NCBI GenBank assembly: GCA_016284485.1 | Contig: JAEEOX010000080.1 | Location: forward strand, 1 to 10,400 | Origin: Bacillota bacterium | Lineage (GTDB): Bacteria > Bacillota > Clostridia > Peptostreptococcales > Anaerovoracaceae | Reading direction: 5' to 3' | Length of the DNA stretch: 10,400 nucleotides | In this document: positions 1 to 5,300 of the stretch, in pieces | How positions within the stretch are numbered: the stretch's first letter is position 1 | Layout: each line of letters begins with the position of its first letter | Position numbers and translations under genes: made by a program | Notes under the pieces: generated by a model | Seen by the model: the letters and a program-made list of their open reading frames with translations, nothing else | Databases searched by the model: none | What the model was told of the DNA's origin: nothing

Positions 1-808
1 TGCTTCCGCCGGATGCCACGGTGCGCAGCGTCTTCACCCTGTAGTGACCTTCCGGTACATAGGGCTCGTAATCGTCATCGTCGTCCTCGTCTTCTTCGGC
101 AGCTCTGGCAGCCTTGATGGCGGCCTTTTCCTTCTTTCTGTTTTCCTTCTCGACGATCTCCTCCACAGACTTGCCTGTTCTCTTGGCCTCCTTGTAGGGG
201 TTGACCGGATCGTAGCCGTTGGCCTTGTTCTCCTCGGCCTTCTTCTTGCTGTTCCTCATGGTGAAGAAGATGATTCCGGCGTAGAGTATCAGCATCATGA
301 ACATGCTGATGGCGGAGTTTCTGGTCTGGTTGATGGTCTTGAAGGTGATGGTCTGATCCTGTCCCAGGGTATCGCCGTTGTCGGCCATGAGGTCCCCGGA
401 TATGGTGAGGGTATACTCGGTGTCACCCTTGACTCTCAGGGGCTTGCCGTCGGCATCTGTCTTCTCTGTATTGTAGTCGAAGAGAATCATCATGACGTCG
501 TGGTTCTTGGGATCATAGAGCACCAGCAGCGGAAGCTCGGTACCATCGGCATCGGTGATCTTGAAACACTTGTCATTCTTGCTGCCCAGAACTTCCTTTG
601 TCAGTTCGCCGTCAAAATACAGCTTGACGTCGAAGTTCTCGATGGCTGCTCCCGTAGCTCCGTCCTTGGGATAGGAGTCCACCAGATTCAGTCCGCCGGA
701 AGCTTCCCCGGCTTCTTCAGTTCCGTCTGCGAACGCCATCCCTACGCTGAGGGTCACTGTCAGAATAACTAATGTTAGTATCAGTAATATACGGCCTGTT
801 CTCTTCAT
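1..808 (-). CDS. Secreted/anchored Ig-like (Big_5/SbsA-type) membrane protein, C-terminus outside window
   Basis: The reading frame starts at ATG 808 and runs 269 codons off the left edge with no stop. Residues 1-27 form a signal peptide (basic MKRTGR, then a hydrophobic core ending AFA|D). Residues about 40-160 read as one bacterial Ig-like domain of the Big_5/SbsA type: a start like VDSYPKDGATG, then alternating beta-rich segments ending TITFKTI. A membrane helix follows at about 165-187. A highly charged Lys/Glu/Asp tail continues to the edge, including a run of acidic residues. The predicted topology is an extracellular Ig-like domain, one anchor and a cytoplasmic charged tail. The start overlaps the tadA stop as ATGA, with GGAGGA at 818-823, so translation is probably coupled. 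No enzymatic motif is visible; a role in the envelope is inferred from architecture only. Family assignment is from pattern recognition. Confidence 0.75.
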   Translation of the reverse strand, partial: MKRTGRILLILTLVILTVTLSVGMAFADGTEEAGEASGGLNLVDSYPKDGATGAAIENFDVKLYFDGELTKEVLGSKNDKCFKITDADGTELPLLVLYDPKNHDVMMILFDYNTEKTDADGKPLRVKGDTEYTLTISGDLMADNGDTLGQDQTITFKTINQTRNSAISMFMMLILYAGIIFFTMRNSKKKAEENKANGYDPVNPYKEAKRTGKSVEEIVEKENRKKEKAAIKAARAAEEDEDDDDDYEPYVPEGHYRVKTLRTVASGGS

Positions 809-1353
809 TTAATGTCTTCCTCCGATTTTATATGTCTGTTCTGCCACTTGGGCTTCGATCTCAGTTCTCTGAAAAAATCCTGCAGCATGTCCCGGCAGGT
901 GTCCTTTTCGGGACATTCCTCCAGCTCCCTGTACTGAACCTGATGGTTCAGGCGTTCTTCGGCGATGATGTTCAGCACCGAGCCGCAGCCTCCCGCCTTG
1001 GGATCCGGCACGCCGGCGCACACACTCTCCAGCCTGGCCCAGACCAGGGCCCCGGCGCACATGGAACAGGGTTCCATGGTGACGTAGATCTCGCAGCCCG
1101 TGAGCCGTCTCCAGCTCAGGGTCTCTCTGAGATACCTGCCCGCCTGCCTGATGGCATTGATCTCGGCATGGGCAGTGGGATCTCCGTCCTGTTCCGTGGT
1201 GTTGTGCCCCCGGCCGATGATCTCGCCCTCCCGGACGATGACCGCTCCCACCGGGATCTCTCCCTCTTCAAGGGCCGCCTTCGCCTCAAGAATGGCTTCT
1301 CTCATGTAGAATATGTCTTTGCCCATCTCGGGTCCGGCCGGTGATTTTTCCAT
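805..1353 (-). CDS. tadA: tRNA-specific adenosine deaminase TadA
   Basis: This 182-residue cytidine-deaminase-fold protein is predicted to convert wobble A34 of tRNA-Arg(ACG) to inosine in the cytoplasm, an essential decoding step. The catalytic zinc motif is intact: DPTAHAEINAI gives His62 and the proton-shuttle Glu64, and EPCSMCAGA gives Cys96 and Cys99. TadA-like features are the early GEIPVGAVIV segment, DPKAGGCGS, and LNH near residue 135 before a C-terminal FFRELR helix. The start at 1353 is preferred because AAGGGG lies 6-8 bases upstream; the internal Met10 has no comparable ribosome binding site. Its stop TGA overlaps the start of the downstream Ig-like gene by four bases, so the two share a transcript. 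A different nucleoside deaminase is possible, but the LNH and DPKAG motifs favour TadA. Confidence 0.87.
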   Translation of the reverse strand: MEKSPAGPEMGKDIFYMREAILEAKAALEEGEIPVGAVIVREGEIIGRGHNTTEQDGDPTAHAEINAIRQAGRYLRETLSWRRLTGCEIYVTMEPCSMCAGALVWARLESVCAGVPDPKAGGCGSVLNIIAEERLNHQVQYRELEECPEKDTCRDMLQDFFRELRSKPKWQNRHIKSEEDIK

Positions 1354-1372
1354 GTTTTGCCCCTTTTAACGC

Positions 1373-1408
1373 AATATAGATTCTACCATAATATGGTCAA
1401 GTTTACAA
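1373..1408 (-). promoter_or_regulatory. Candidate sigma-A promoter(s) for tadA
   Basis: Two overlapping hexamer pairs are readable on the minus strand. One is TTGTAA (1408-1403), a 17-base gap and TAGAAT (1385-1380) preceded by TGG. The other is TTGACC (1400-1395), a 16-base gap and TATATT (1378-1373). Either would give a short leader before the tadA start at 1353. Consensus match only. Confidence 0.5.
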
Positions 1409-1476
1409 CCGTATTTTGGATACAAAATGCAAGGCCGTACATAGTGCCTTCCCCACATCTTCCTCAAAAAACTCTG

Positions 1477-1505
1477 TTTAATTATCCCTCCGGTCGTGGT
1501 AGAAT
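1477..1505 (+). promoter_or_regulatory. Candidate promoter for the CDF transporter-cvpA operon
   Basis: TAGAAT at 1500-1505 is preceded by TGG, giving an extended -10 flavour. A weak TTTAAT sits 17 bases upstream at 1477-1482. Transcription would start near 1512, leaving about 35 bases before the start codon, too short for a metal riboswitch. The same TGGTAGAAT string occurs in the divergent tadA promoter. Confidence 0.4.
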
Positions 1506-1547
1506 ATATGGGAATATTGACACCGATCTTTTGAGGTATTATTGATC

Positions 1548-2711
1548 ATGGCAGACAAAGAATACAACCGGCCCGCAGATGACTCCGCTCTCCAGGAGCA
1601 GGCGGTCTCCCGCGGCAAAGTCATAATAAGGACAAGCATCATCGGCATCCTGGCCAACCTCGGCCTGGCGGCCTTCAAGATGGTCATCGGTCTGGCGTCC
1701 AACTCCATCGCGGTGATCCTGGACGCGGTCAACAACATGACCGACATGCTGAGCTCCGTCATAACCATCATCGGGACCAGGCTGGCCGGCAAGGCTCCCG
1801 ACAAGAAGCACCCCCTGGGCCACGGCAGGACAGAGTATATCACTGCTCTCCTTGTGGCAGGCATCGTGCTTTACGCAGGTATCACCTCCCTGGTGGAATC
1901 CATCAAAAAGATACTCGACCCGGAGGCAGCTGACTATACCGTGATCTCCCTGATCATCATCGCAGCAGCAGTCATAGTGAAGCTGGTGCTGGGGCACTAT
2001 GTGAAGGCCAAGGGGATCGAAGTCAACTCAGGCTCGCTGATCGCATCAGGCTCAGACGCCACCTTTGACGCGCTGATCTCAGCCTCGGTACTGGCCTCCG
2101 CGGTGATCTTCCTGGCCACAGGTCTCAGCCTTGAGGCCTACGTGGGAGTGATGATCTCCATATTCATCATAAAGAGCGGCATCGAGATGGTGCTGGATAC
2201 GGTATCCGACATTCTGGGCAAGCGCGAGGACGGCGAGCTGGTCCGCAGGATCAAGGAGGTCCTGAACGATGACCCGGACGTCCTGGGCGCCTTCGACCTG
2301 ATCCTCTACAACTACGGACCGGAGATGCTCTACGGCAGCGTCCATGTGGAGGTCCTGGACACCATGACCGCAGCAGAGATCGACGAGATGGACCGCAGGC
2401 TGGTGAAGAAGGTCCTGGAGGCAAGCGGCGTCTACCTTACCGGCATCAGCATCTATTCCCAGAACACCACCGATCCTCAGGCCATGGCCGTAAGGACCGC
2501 CGTTCTGGACAAGGTCATGGCACATGACTATGCTCTTCAGATGCACGGCTTCTACATCAACAGAGAGACTAAGGAAATGCGCTTCGACGTGGTGCTTTCC
2601 TTCGATTACGACAGGAACGCCTGCATCAGCGAGATACACAAAGAAATTTCTGCAATGTACCCGGACTACAGGATAACCGTGGTCCCGGATCTGGACATAA
2701 CGGATCTGTAG
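1548..2711 (+). CDS. Cation diffusion facilitator (CDF) transporter, Mn-type metal site, two C-terminal domains
   Basis: This 387-residue inner-membrane protein is predicted to export a divalent metal in exchange for protons. The N-terminal half holds about six membrane helices. The CDF signature is clear: LDAVNNMTDMLSS in TM2, then a DKKHPLGHGRTEY loop. The transport-site ligands read Asn62-x3-Asp66 in TM2 and Asp170-x3-Asp174 in TM5, an N-D-D-D set. Zinc exporters normally show His/Asp pairs, and N-D-D-D is associated with MntE-like manganese CDFs, so Mn(II) is the inferred substrate. After residue about 205 there is the usual ferredoxin-like cytoplasmic domain, and then a second segment of about 80 residues that looks like another copy, explaining the length over the usual ~300. 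ATG 1548 is taken as start; TTG 1542 is closer to GAGG (1533-1536) and cannot be excluded. cvpA follows after 25 bases. Confidence 0.88.
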   Translation: MADKEYNRPADDSALQEQAVSRGKVIIRTSIIGILANLGLAAFKMVIGLASNSIAVILDAVNNMTDMLSSVITIIGTRLAGKAPDKKHPLGHGRTEYITALLVAGIVLYAGITSLVESIKKILDPEAADYTVISLIIIAAAVIVKLVLGHYVKAKGIEVNSGSLIASGSDATFDALISASVLASAVIFLATGLSLEAYVGVMISIFIIKSGIEMVLDTVSDILGKREDGELVRRIKEVLNDDPDVLGAFDLILYNYGPEMLYGSVHVEVLDTMTAAEIDEMDRRLVKKVLEASGVYLTGISIYSQNTTDPQAMAVRTAVLDKVMAHDYALQMHGFYINRETKEMRFDVVLSFDYDRNACISEIHKEISAMYPDYRITVVPDLDITDL

Positions 2712-2736
2712 ACGCGGATCCGGACAGGAGGTCAAA

Positions 2737-3369
2737 TTGATACTTGATCTGATACTGCTGGGCCTATTCGCCCTCACCATGTTCATAAGCATGCGCAAAG
2801 GCTTCGCCCACATCCTCGGGACTTTCCTGAAGGGTGTCGCTTCAGTTGTCATCGCCTACTTCGGAGCAGGTCCTCTGGGAGGCCTGATCGAAGGCACCTC
2901 CATCGGGAAGGCATCCCGCCTCAAGATCATGGATCTCCTCGTGTCCAAGTGGCAGCAGAGCGACATGTACCATGCGCTCCCCGGGTTTTTCAAGGAGACG
3001 GGCACGGCTGACACCGCAATAGAGAACGCTGCCACCACCATCAACCACGCGGCATGGGCAGTGCTGGCCTTCATATTCATCTTCATCGGGATCCGCATAG
3101 TCGTGGGCATCATCACCAAGATGGTCTCCTCCTCCAGGGAGAAGGAAGGCTTCACGGGCACCGTGGACTGGTTCCTGGGACTTCTCATGGGAATCATCAT
3201 GGGAGTCTTCGTGGTGTTCCTTTTCCTGGCCCTGCTTTTCCCCGCCGCCAGCATAGTGGCGCCGGACAAAGTCTCCGAGATCATGGGCTGGTTCGACGGA
3301 TCCATCTTCGCCAAGGACCTTTACGACAACAACCTTTTGTACCTGATTATTTCCAACGCCATAGCATAG
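2737..3369 (+). CDS. cvpA: CvpA-family membrane protein
   Basis: This 210-residue hydrophobic protein has a CvpA-like N-terminus (short first helix, then MRKGFAHIL, corresponding to the family G-x-x-x-G-F-x-x-x-L pattern). About four membrane helices are visible, at roughly residues 2-18, 24-48, 105-127 and 145-175, with a soluble 50-residue segment between TM2 and TM3. Family members are linked to colicin V export in E. coli and more generally to envelope and stress tolerance; the molecular activity is not settled. The start is TTG at 2737, chosen because AGGAGG at 2726-2731 lies five bases upstream and no ATG fits the family N-terminus. It lies 25 bases behind the CDF gene and is probably co-transcribed with it. 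No convincing terminator follows, so read-through into the tRNA genes is possible. Confidence 0.8.
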   Translation: MILDLILLGLFALTMFISMRKGFAHILGTFLKGVASVVIAYFGAGPLGGLIEGTSIGKASRLKIMDLLVSKWQQSDMYHALPGFFKETGTADTAIENAATTINHAAWAVLAFIFIFIGIRIVVGIITKMVSSSREKEGFTGTVDWFLGLLMGIIMGVFVVFLFLALLFPAASIVAPDKVSEIMGWFDGSIFAKDLYDNNLLYLIISNAIA

Positions 3370-3392
3370 TTCCGGATCGCAAAAAATCCGCC

Positions 3393-3421
3393 TTTACAAT
3401 TCCCGATGCTTGTGTTATTCT
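3393..3421 (+). promoter_or_regulatory. Candidate promoter of the tRNA-Val pair
   Basis: TTTACA at 3393-3398 and TATTCT at 3416-3421 are separated by exactly 17 bases and end ten bases before the first tRNA nucleotide. The distance suits a tRNA promoter with a minimal 5' leader. Consensus match only. Confidence 0.6.
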
Positions 3422-3431
3422 AATTGGGCGG

Positions 3432-3507
3432 GATCCGTTAGCTCAATTGGGAGAGCATCTGGGTCACAACCAGAAGGTCCGCGGTTCGAGCCCGCGACGG
3501 ATCACCA
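3432..3507 (+). tRNA. tRNA-Val (anticodon CAC)
   Basis: A complete 76-base cloverleaf can be folded by hand. The acceptor stem GATCCGT (3432-3438) pairs perfectly with ACGGATC (3497-3503). The D arm is GCTC/GAGC. The anticodon stem TCTGG/CCAGA closes the 7-base loop GTCACAA, giving anticodon CAC at 3465-3467. The T arm CGCGG/CCGCG closes TTCGAGC. The discriminator is A (3504) and CCA is encoded at 3505-3507. CAC reads the valine codon GUG, which is common in the surrounding genes. It is the first of a tandem pair. Confidence 0.95.
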
Positions 3508-3528
3508 CTTCGAAAACTTCATACATGC

Positions 3529-3543
3529 CCGGGTCATACCCGG
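3529..3543 (+). other. Short hairpin in the spacer between the two tRNAs
   Basis: CCGGGT (3529-3534), a three-base loop and ACCCGG (3538-3543) form a perfect 6-bp stem-loop in the 44-base spacer. No T-run follows, so it is not a terminator; it may mark or aid processing of the tandem transcript. Role inferred. Confidence 0.4.
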
Positions 3544-3551
3544 ACAATTGA

Positions 3552-3627
3552 GATCCGTTAGCTCAGCTGGGAGAGCGTCTGGGTGACAACCAGAAGGTCA
3601 CAAGTTCAAGTCTTGTACGGGTCACCA
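3552..3627 (+). tRNA. tRNA-Val (anticodon GAC)
   Basis: A second 76-base cloverleaf begins exactly 120 bases after the first. The acceptor stem GATCCGT pairs with ACGGGTC (one T-G wobble). The anticodon stem TCTGG/CCAGA closes GTGACAA, giving anticodon GAC at 3585-3587. The T arm is ACAAG/CTTGT around TTCAAGT. The discriminator is A, and CCA is encoded at 3625-3627. It reads GUC and GUU valine codons. The 5' half is nearly identical to the first tRNA, differing in two D-loop bases, position 26 and the wobble base; the T arm has diverged. This points to origin by tandem duplication. Confidence 0.95.
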
Positions 3628-3632
3628 AGTCG

Positions 3633-3657
3633 AGCGGTCCGGATGGACCGCTTTTTT
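3633..3657 (+). terminator. Rho-independent terminator of the tRNA operon
   Basis: GCGGTCC (3634-3640), a four-base loop and GGACCGC (3645-3651) form a perfect stem, extendable by an A-T pair. Six T residues follow at 3652-3657. It lies six bases after the encoded CCA of the second tRNA. Confidence 0.92.
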
Positions 3658-3663
3658 CTTGGC

Positions 3664-3692
3664 TTGACTTTATGTTATATATCCCATATAAT
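3664..3692 (+). promoter_or_regulatory. Strong sigma-A promoter of the DUF4160/DUF2442-HTH cassette
   Basis: TTGACT at 3664-3669, a 17-base spacer and a perfect TATAAT at 3687-3692. The predicted start near 3699 leaves a leader of about 35 bases carrying AGGAG (3722-3726) seven bases before ATG 3734. It begins only seven bases after the tRNA terminator, so the cassette is transcribed independently. Confidence 0.8.
3675..3691. promoter_or_regulatory. Candidate operator: inverted repeat over the -10 element
   Basis: TTATAT (3675-3680) and ATATAA (3686-3691) are perfect inverted repeats around a 5-base centre, covering the spacer and -10 box of the cassette promoter. The size and place fit an autorepressor site for a dimeric XRE-type protein, and such a domain is encoded by the second gene of the operon. 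AT-rich symmetry near a -10 box can arise by chance, so binding is inferred. Confidence 0.45.
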
Positions 3693-3733
3693 TGACTTGT
3701 CAGTAGTTTCTGGAGGTAGAAAGGAGAAGAAAC

Positions 3734-3988
3734 ATGCCGACTATCAGTTATTTCTATGGCATAACCATCGTAATGTATTTGAGGAACAAGGAACATAATC
3801 CACCGCATGTACATGCCATCACTCAGGATTTTGACGCACCGTTTTCGATTTCTACCGGGGAGATAATGGAGGGGGAGTTTCCCCCTAAAGCAAAGGCCAT
3901 GGTAAAGGAATTTATTCTGAAATATCAGGCTGAGCTGCAGAACATCTGGGACACCGAACAGTATGTCAAGCTTCCGCCGTTAGACTGA
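3734..3988 (+). CDS. DUF4160 protein, first gene of a toxin-antitoxin-like cassette
   Basis: This 84-residue soluble protein matches the DUF4160 pattern over its full length. It starts with MPTIS-type residues and an aromatic FYG, then has the hallmark HNPPHVHA (residues 21-28), a small beta segment, STGEIMEGEFP, and a helical C-terminus ending in ELQNIW. The PPHVH histidines could be catalytic or metal-binding, but no activity is established for this family to my knowledge. It has its own strong promoter and AGGAG ribosome binding site, and lies 23 bases before a DUF2442-HTH gene. DUF4160 and DUF2442 genes are often neighbours, which suggests a functional pair. Base composition is lower in GC than the flanking genes (29/60 GC at 3781-3840 versus 37/60 at 4741-4800, counted by hand). 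A toxin role is inference. Confidence 0.85.
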   Translation: MPTISYFYGITIVMYLRNKEHNPPHVHAITQDFDAPFSISTGEIMEGEFPPKAKAMVKEFILKYQAELQNIWDTEQYVKLPPLD

Positions 3989-4011
3989 TCCTTGCGAAAA
4001 AAGGAGCTTAT

Positions 4012-4488
4012 ATGTTTCATAAGGCAGTAAAATTGAATTTTTTGAGCGGCACATCACTTGAAGTCACATTTCAGAACGGTGTCATCAAAAGATATGATGT
4101 GAAACAACTTTTTAAAAAGTACCCTCAGCTTCAGGCGTTGGAGGACAGGGATATCTTTCTGTCCGGCAAACTTCAGGGGTTCTATGGCATAGTGTGGAAC
4201 GACGAGCTCGACATTGAGGTCGAAACCATCTACGAGGAGGGCTCTGATGCCGGTACGGCTACTGTGCCGGTAAGTTCTGCGGTAGCAGATGCAGTGTACA
4301 CAGCAAGAGCTGCCGCCGGCATGTCTCAGTGCGAGGTGTCGCAGCTTTCAGGAATCGATCAGGCCGATATTTCAAGGATCGAAAGAGGCACTGCCAACCC
4401 TTCTGTATCGACGCTGGAGCGCATAGCCAAGGCTCTGGGGGGCACGCTTAACGTTTCCATATCTATTCCTAATGAAATAAAAAATTGA
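4012..4488 (+). CDS. DUF2442 domain fused to XRE/Cro helix-turn-helix (candidate antitoxin/autorepressor)
   Basis: This 158-residue two-domain protein has DUF2442 in residues about 1-75 (VKLNFLSGTSLEVTFQNG, DVKQLFKKYPQLQAL, GIVWNDELDIEVETIYEEG), a short Gly/Ala/Ser linker, and an XRE/HTH_3 domain in residues about 91-150. The helix-turn-helix core reads GMSQCEVSQLSGIDQADISRIERGTANPSVSTLERIAKALG, split here as GMSQCEVSQLSG then IDQADISRIERG then the following helices. DUF2442 alone is about 80-90 residues, so the HTH is an added DNA-binding half. It follows DUF4160 after 23 bases with AAGGAG five bases before its ATG. By analogy with HigA-like antitoxins, it may neutralise DUF4160 and repress the operon through the inverted repeat at 3675-3691; none of this is demonstrated by sequence alone. 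Codon use is more AT-rich than in the flanks. Confidence 0.85.
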   Translation: MFHKAVKLNFLSGTSLEVTFQNGVIKRYDVKQLFKKYPQLQALEDRDIFLSGKLQGFYGIVWNDELDIEVETIYEEGSDAGTATVPVSSAVADAVYTARAAAGMSQCEVSQLSGIDQADISRIERGTANPSVSTLERIAKALGGTLNVSISIPNEIKN

Positions 4489-4546
4489 CATTGCGGATCC
4501 GAATACTGCAGTCAGCCGGGGCATGATCTGCATATAAAGCCAAACT

Positions 4547-4585
4547 TTCAATATTACTTCAATCTTCCCTGCTACAATGTATAAT
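4547..4585 (+). promoter_or_regulatory. Candidate response-regulator promoter with 11-bp direct repeat
   Basis: TTCAAT occurs at 4547-4552 and again at 4558-4563, an 11-bp offset typical of tandem OmpR/PhoB-class half-sites. Downstream are two overlapping -10 choices: TACAAT at 4573-4578 and a perfect TATAAT at 4580-4585. No good -35 hexamer is present at 17 bases, as expected for an activator-dependent promoter. The predicted leader is very short, with GGAGG at 4591-4595. Autoregulation by the encoded regulator is inferred. The rest of the 113-base gap from 4489 holds no recognisable gene or terminator. Confidence 0.45.
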
Positions 4586-4601
4586 GTAACGGAGGCAGGT
4601 A

Positions 4602-5300
4602 ATGAAAATACTTCTTGCAGAAGACGAAAAACGCATGGCGCAGGCTCTCACCGAGCTTCTCCGCCAGGAAAAATATGACGTGGACCATTTCGAGGACGGC
4701 ACCTCCGCCCTGGAGGCCATGAAGACCCAGGTGTACGACTGTGCAGTCCTGGACGTAATGATGCCCGGACTCAACGGGTTCCAGGTGGCCAGGAACGCCA
4801 GGCAGCAGGGGATCAGGACCCCCATCCTGATGCTCACCGCCCGGGGCGAGATCGACGACAAGGTCACCGGGCTGGACGCAGGCGCAGACGACTATCTGAC
4901 CAAGCCCTTCATGTCCAGGGAACTGCTGGCCAGGATCAGAGCCCTGCTCAGGAGGAATTACGACACTCAGGACGATGAGCTCACCTTCGGCGACATATCC
5001 CTTAACACCCAGTCTGCGGTGCTTTCCTGCACCTCCAACGGACAGTCGGTCCGCCTGGGCGAAAAGGAATACCGCATCCTGGAGTACCTCATCGCAAACC
5101 GCGGTTCCATCCTCACCAGAGAGCAGCTGGCCCTCAAGATCTGGGGCTACGACAATGAAGCCGAATACAACAACGTGGAGGTCTACATGTCCTTCACCCG
5201 CAAAAAACTGGCCTTCATCCACGCCCTGACCCAGATCAAGGCAGTGAGAGGAATAGGCTACGAGTTAAGATACGACGGACCCGGGAGGCAAGATGTTTAA
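4602..5300 (+). CDS. OmpR/PhoB-family response regulator
   Basis: A 232-residue cytoplasmic transcription factor of a two-component system. The receiver domain (residues 1-115) has the acidic pocket Glu7-Asp8, phospho-acceptor Asp51 in LDVMMPG, Thr79 in LTAR, and Lys101 in TKPF. The C-terminal part (about 125-225) is a winged helix with the usual LGEKEYRILEYL, RGSILTREQL, and VRGIGYELR segments. All switch residues are intact, so phosphorylation-dependent DNA binding is expected. GGAGG lies six bases before ATG 4602. Its last eight bases overlap the start of the histidine kinase gene, so the pair is translationally coupled and cognate. Target genes are unknown; the direct repeat upstream suggests autoregulation. 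Family identity is near certain, regulon unknown. Confidence 0.95.
   Translation: MKILLAEDEKRMAQALTELLRQEKYDVDHFEDGTSALEAMKTQVYDCAVLDVMMPGLNGFQVARNARQQGIRTPILMLTARGEIDDKVTGLDAGADDYLTKPFMSRELLARIRALLRRNYDTQDDELTFGDISLNTQSAVLSCTSNGQSVRLGEKEYRILEYLIANRGSILTREQLALKIWGYDNEAEYNNVEVYMSFTRKKLAFIHALTQIKAVRGIGYELRYDGPGRQDV

Noticed and set aside
44..1344. Plus-strand open frames over the first 1.3 kb
   Set aside because: They lie opposite the minus-strand Ig-like protein and tadA, both of which have domain motifs, coupled start/stop and ribosome binding sites.
1542..1547. TTG start six bases upstream of the CDF ATG
   Set aside because: It is closer to the GAGG at 1533-1536, but ATG 1548 is the more usual codon and the two extra residues add nothing recognisable. 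Left as an alternative.
3372..3391. CGGAT/ATCCG hairpin just after cvpA
   Set aside because: Five-bp stem with an A-rich loop and no T-run; too weak for a terminator.
4107..4120. 14-bp perfect palindrome ACTTTTTAAAAAGT inside the DUF2442 region
   Set aside because: It encodes the family-typical LFKK segment; most likely a coding coincidence, although an intragenic operator cannot be excluded.
4485..4490. Perfect TTGACA hexamer at the end of the HTH gene
   Set aside because: No matching -10 box at 16-18 bases; it spans the stop codon of the gene.
4494..4501. CGGATCCG palindrome after the cassette, sharing GGATCCG with the tRNA 5' ends
   Set aside because: Seven to eight bases is too short to call an attachment-site repeat, and it matches the tRNA 5' rather than 3' end.
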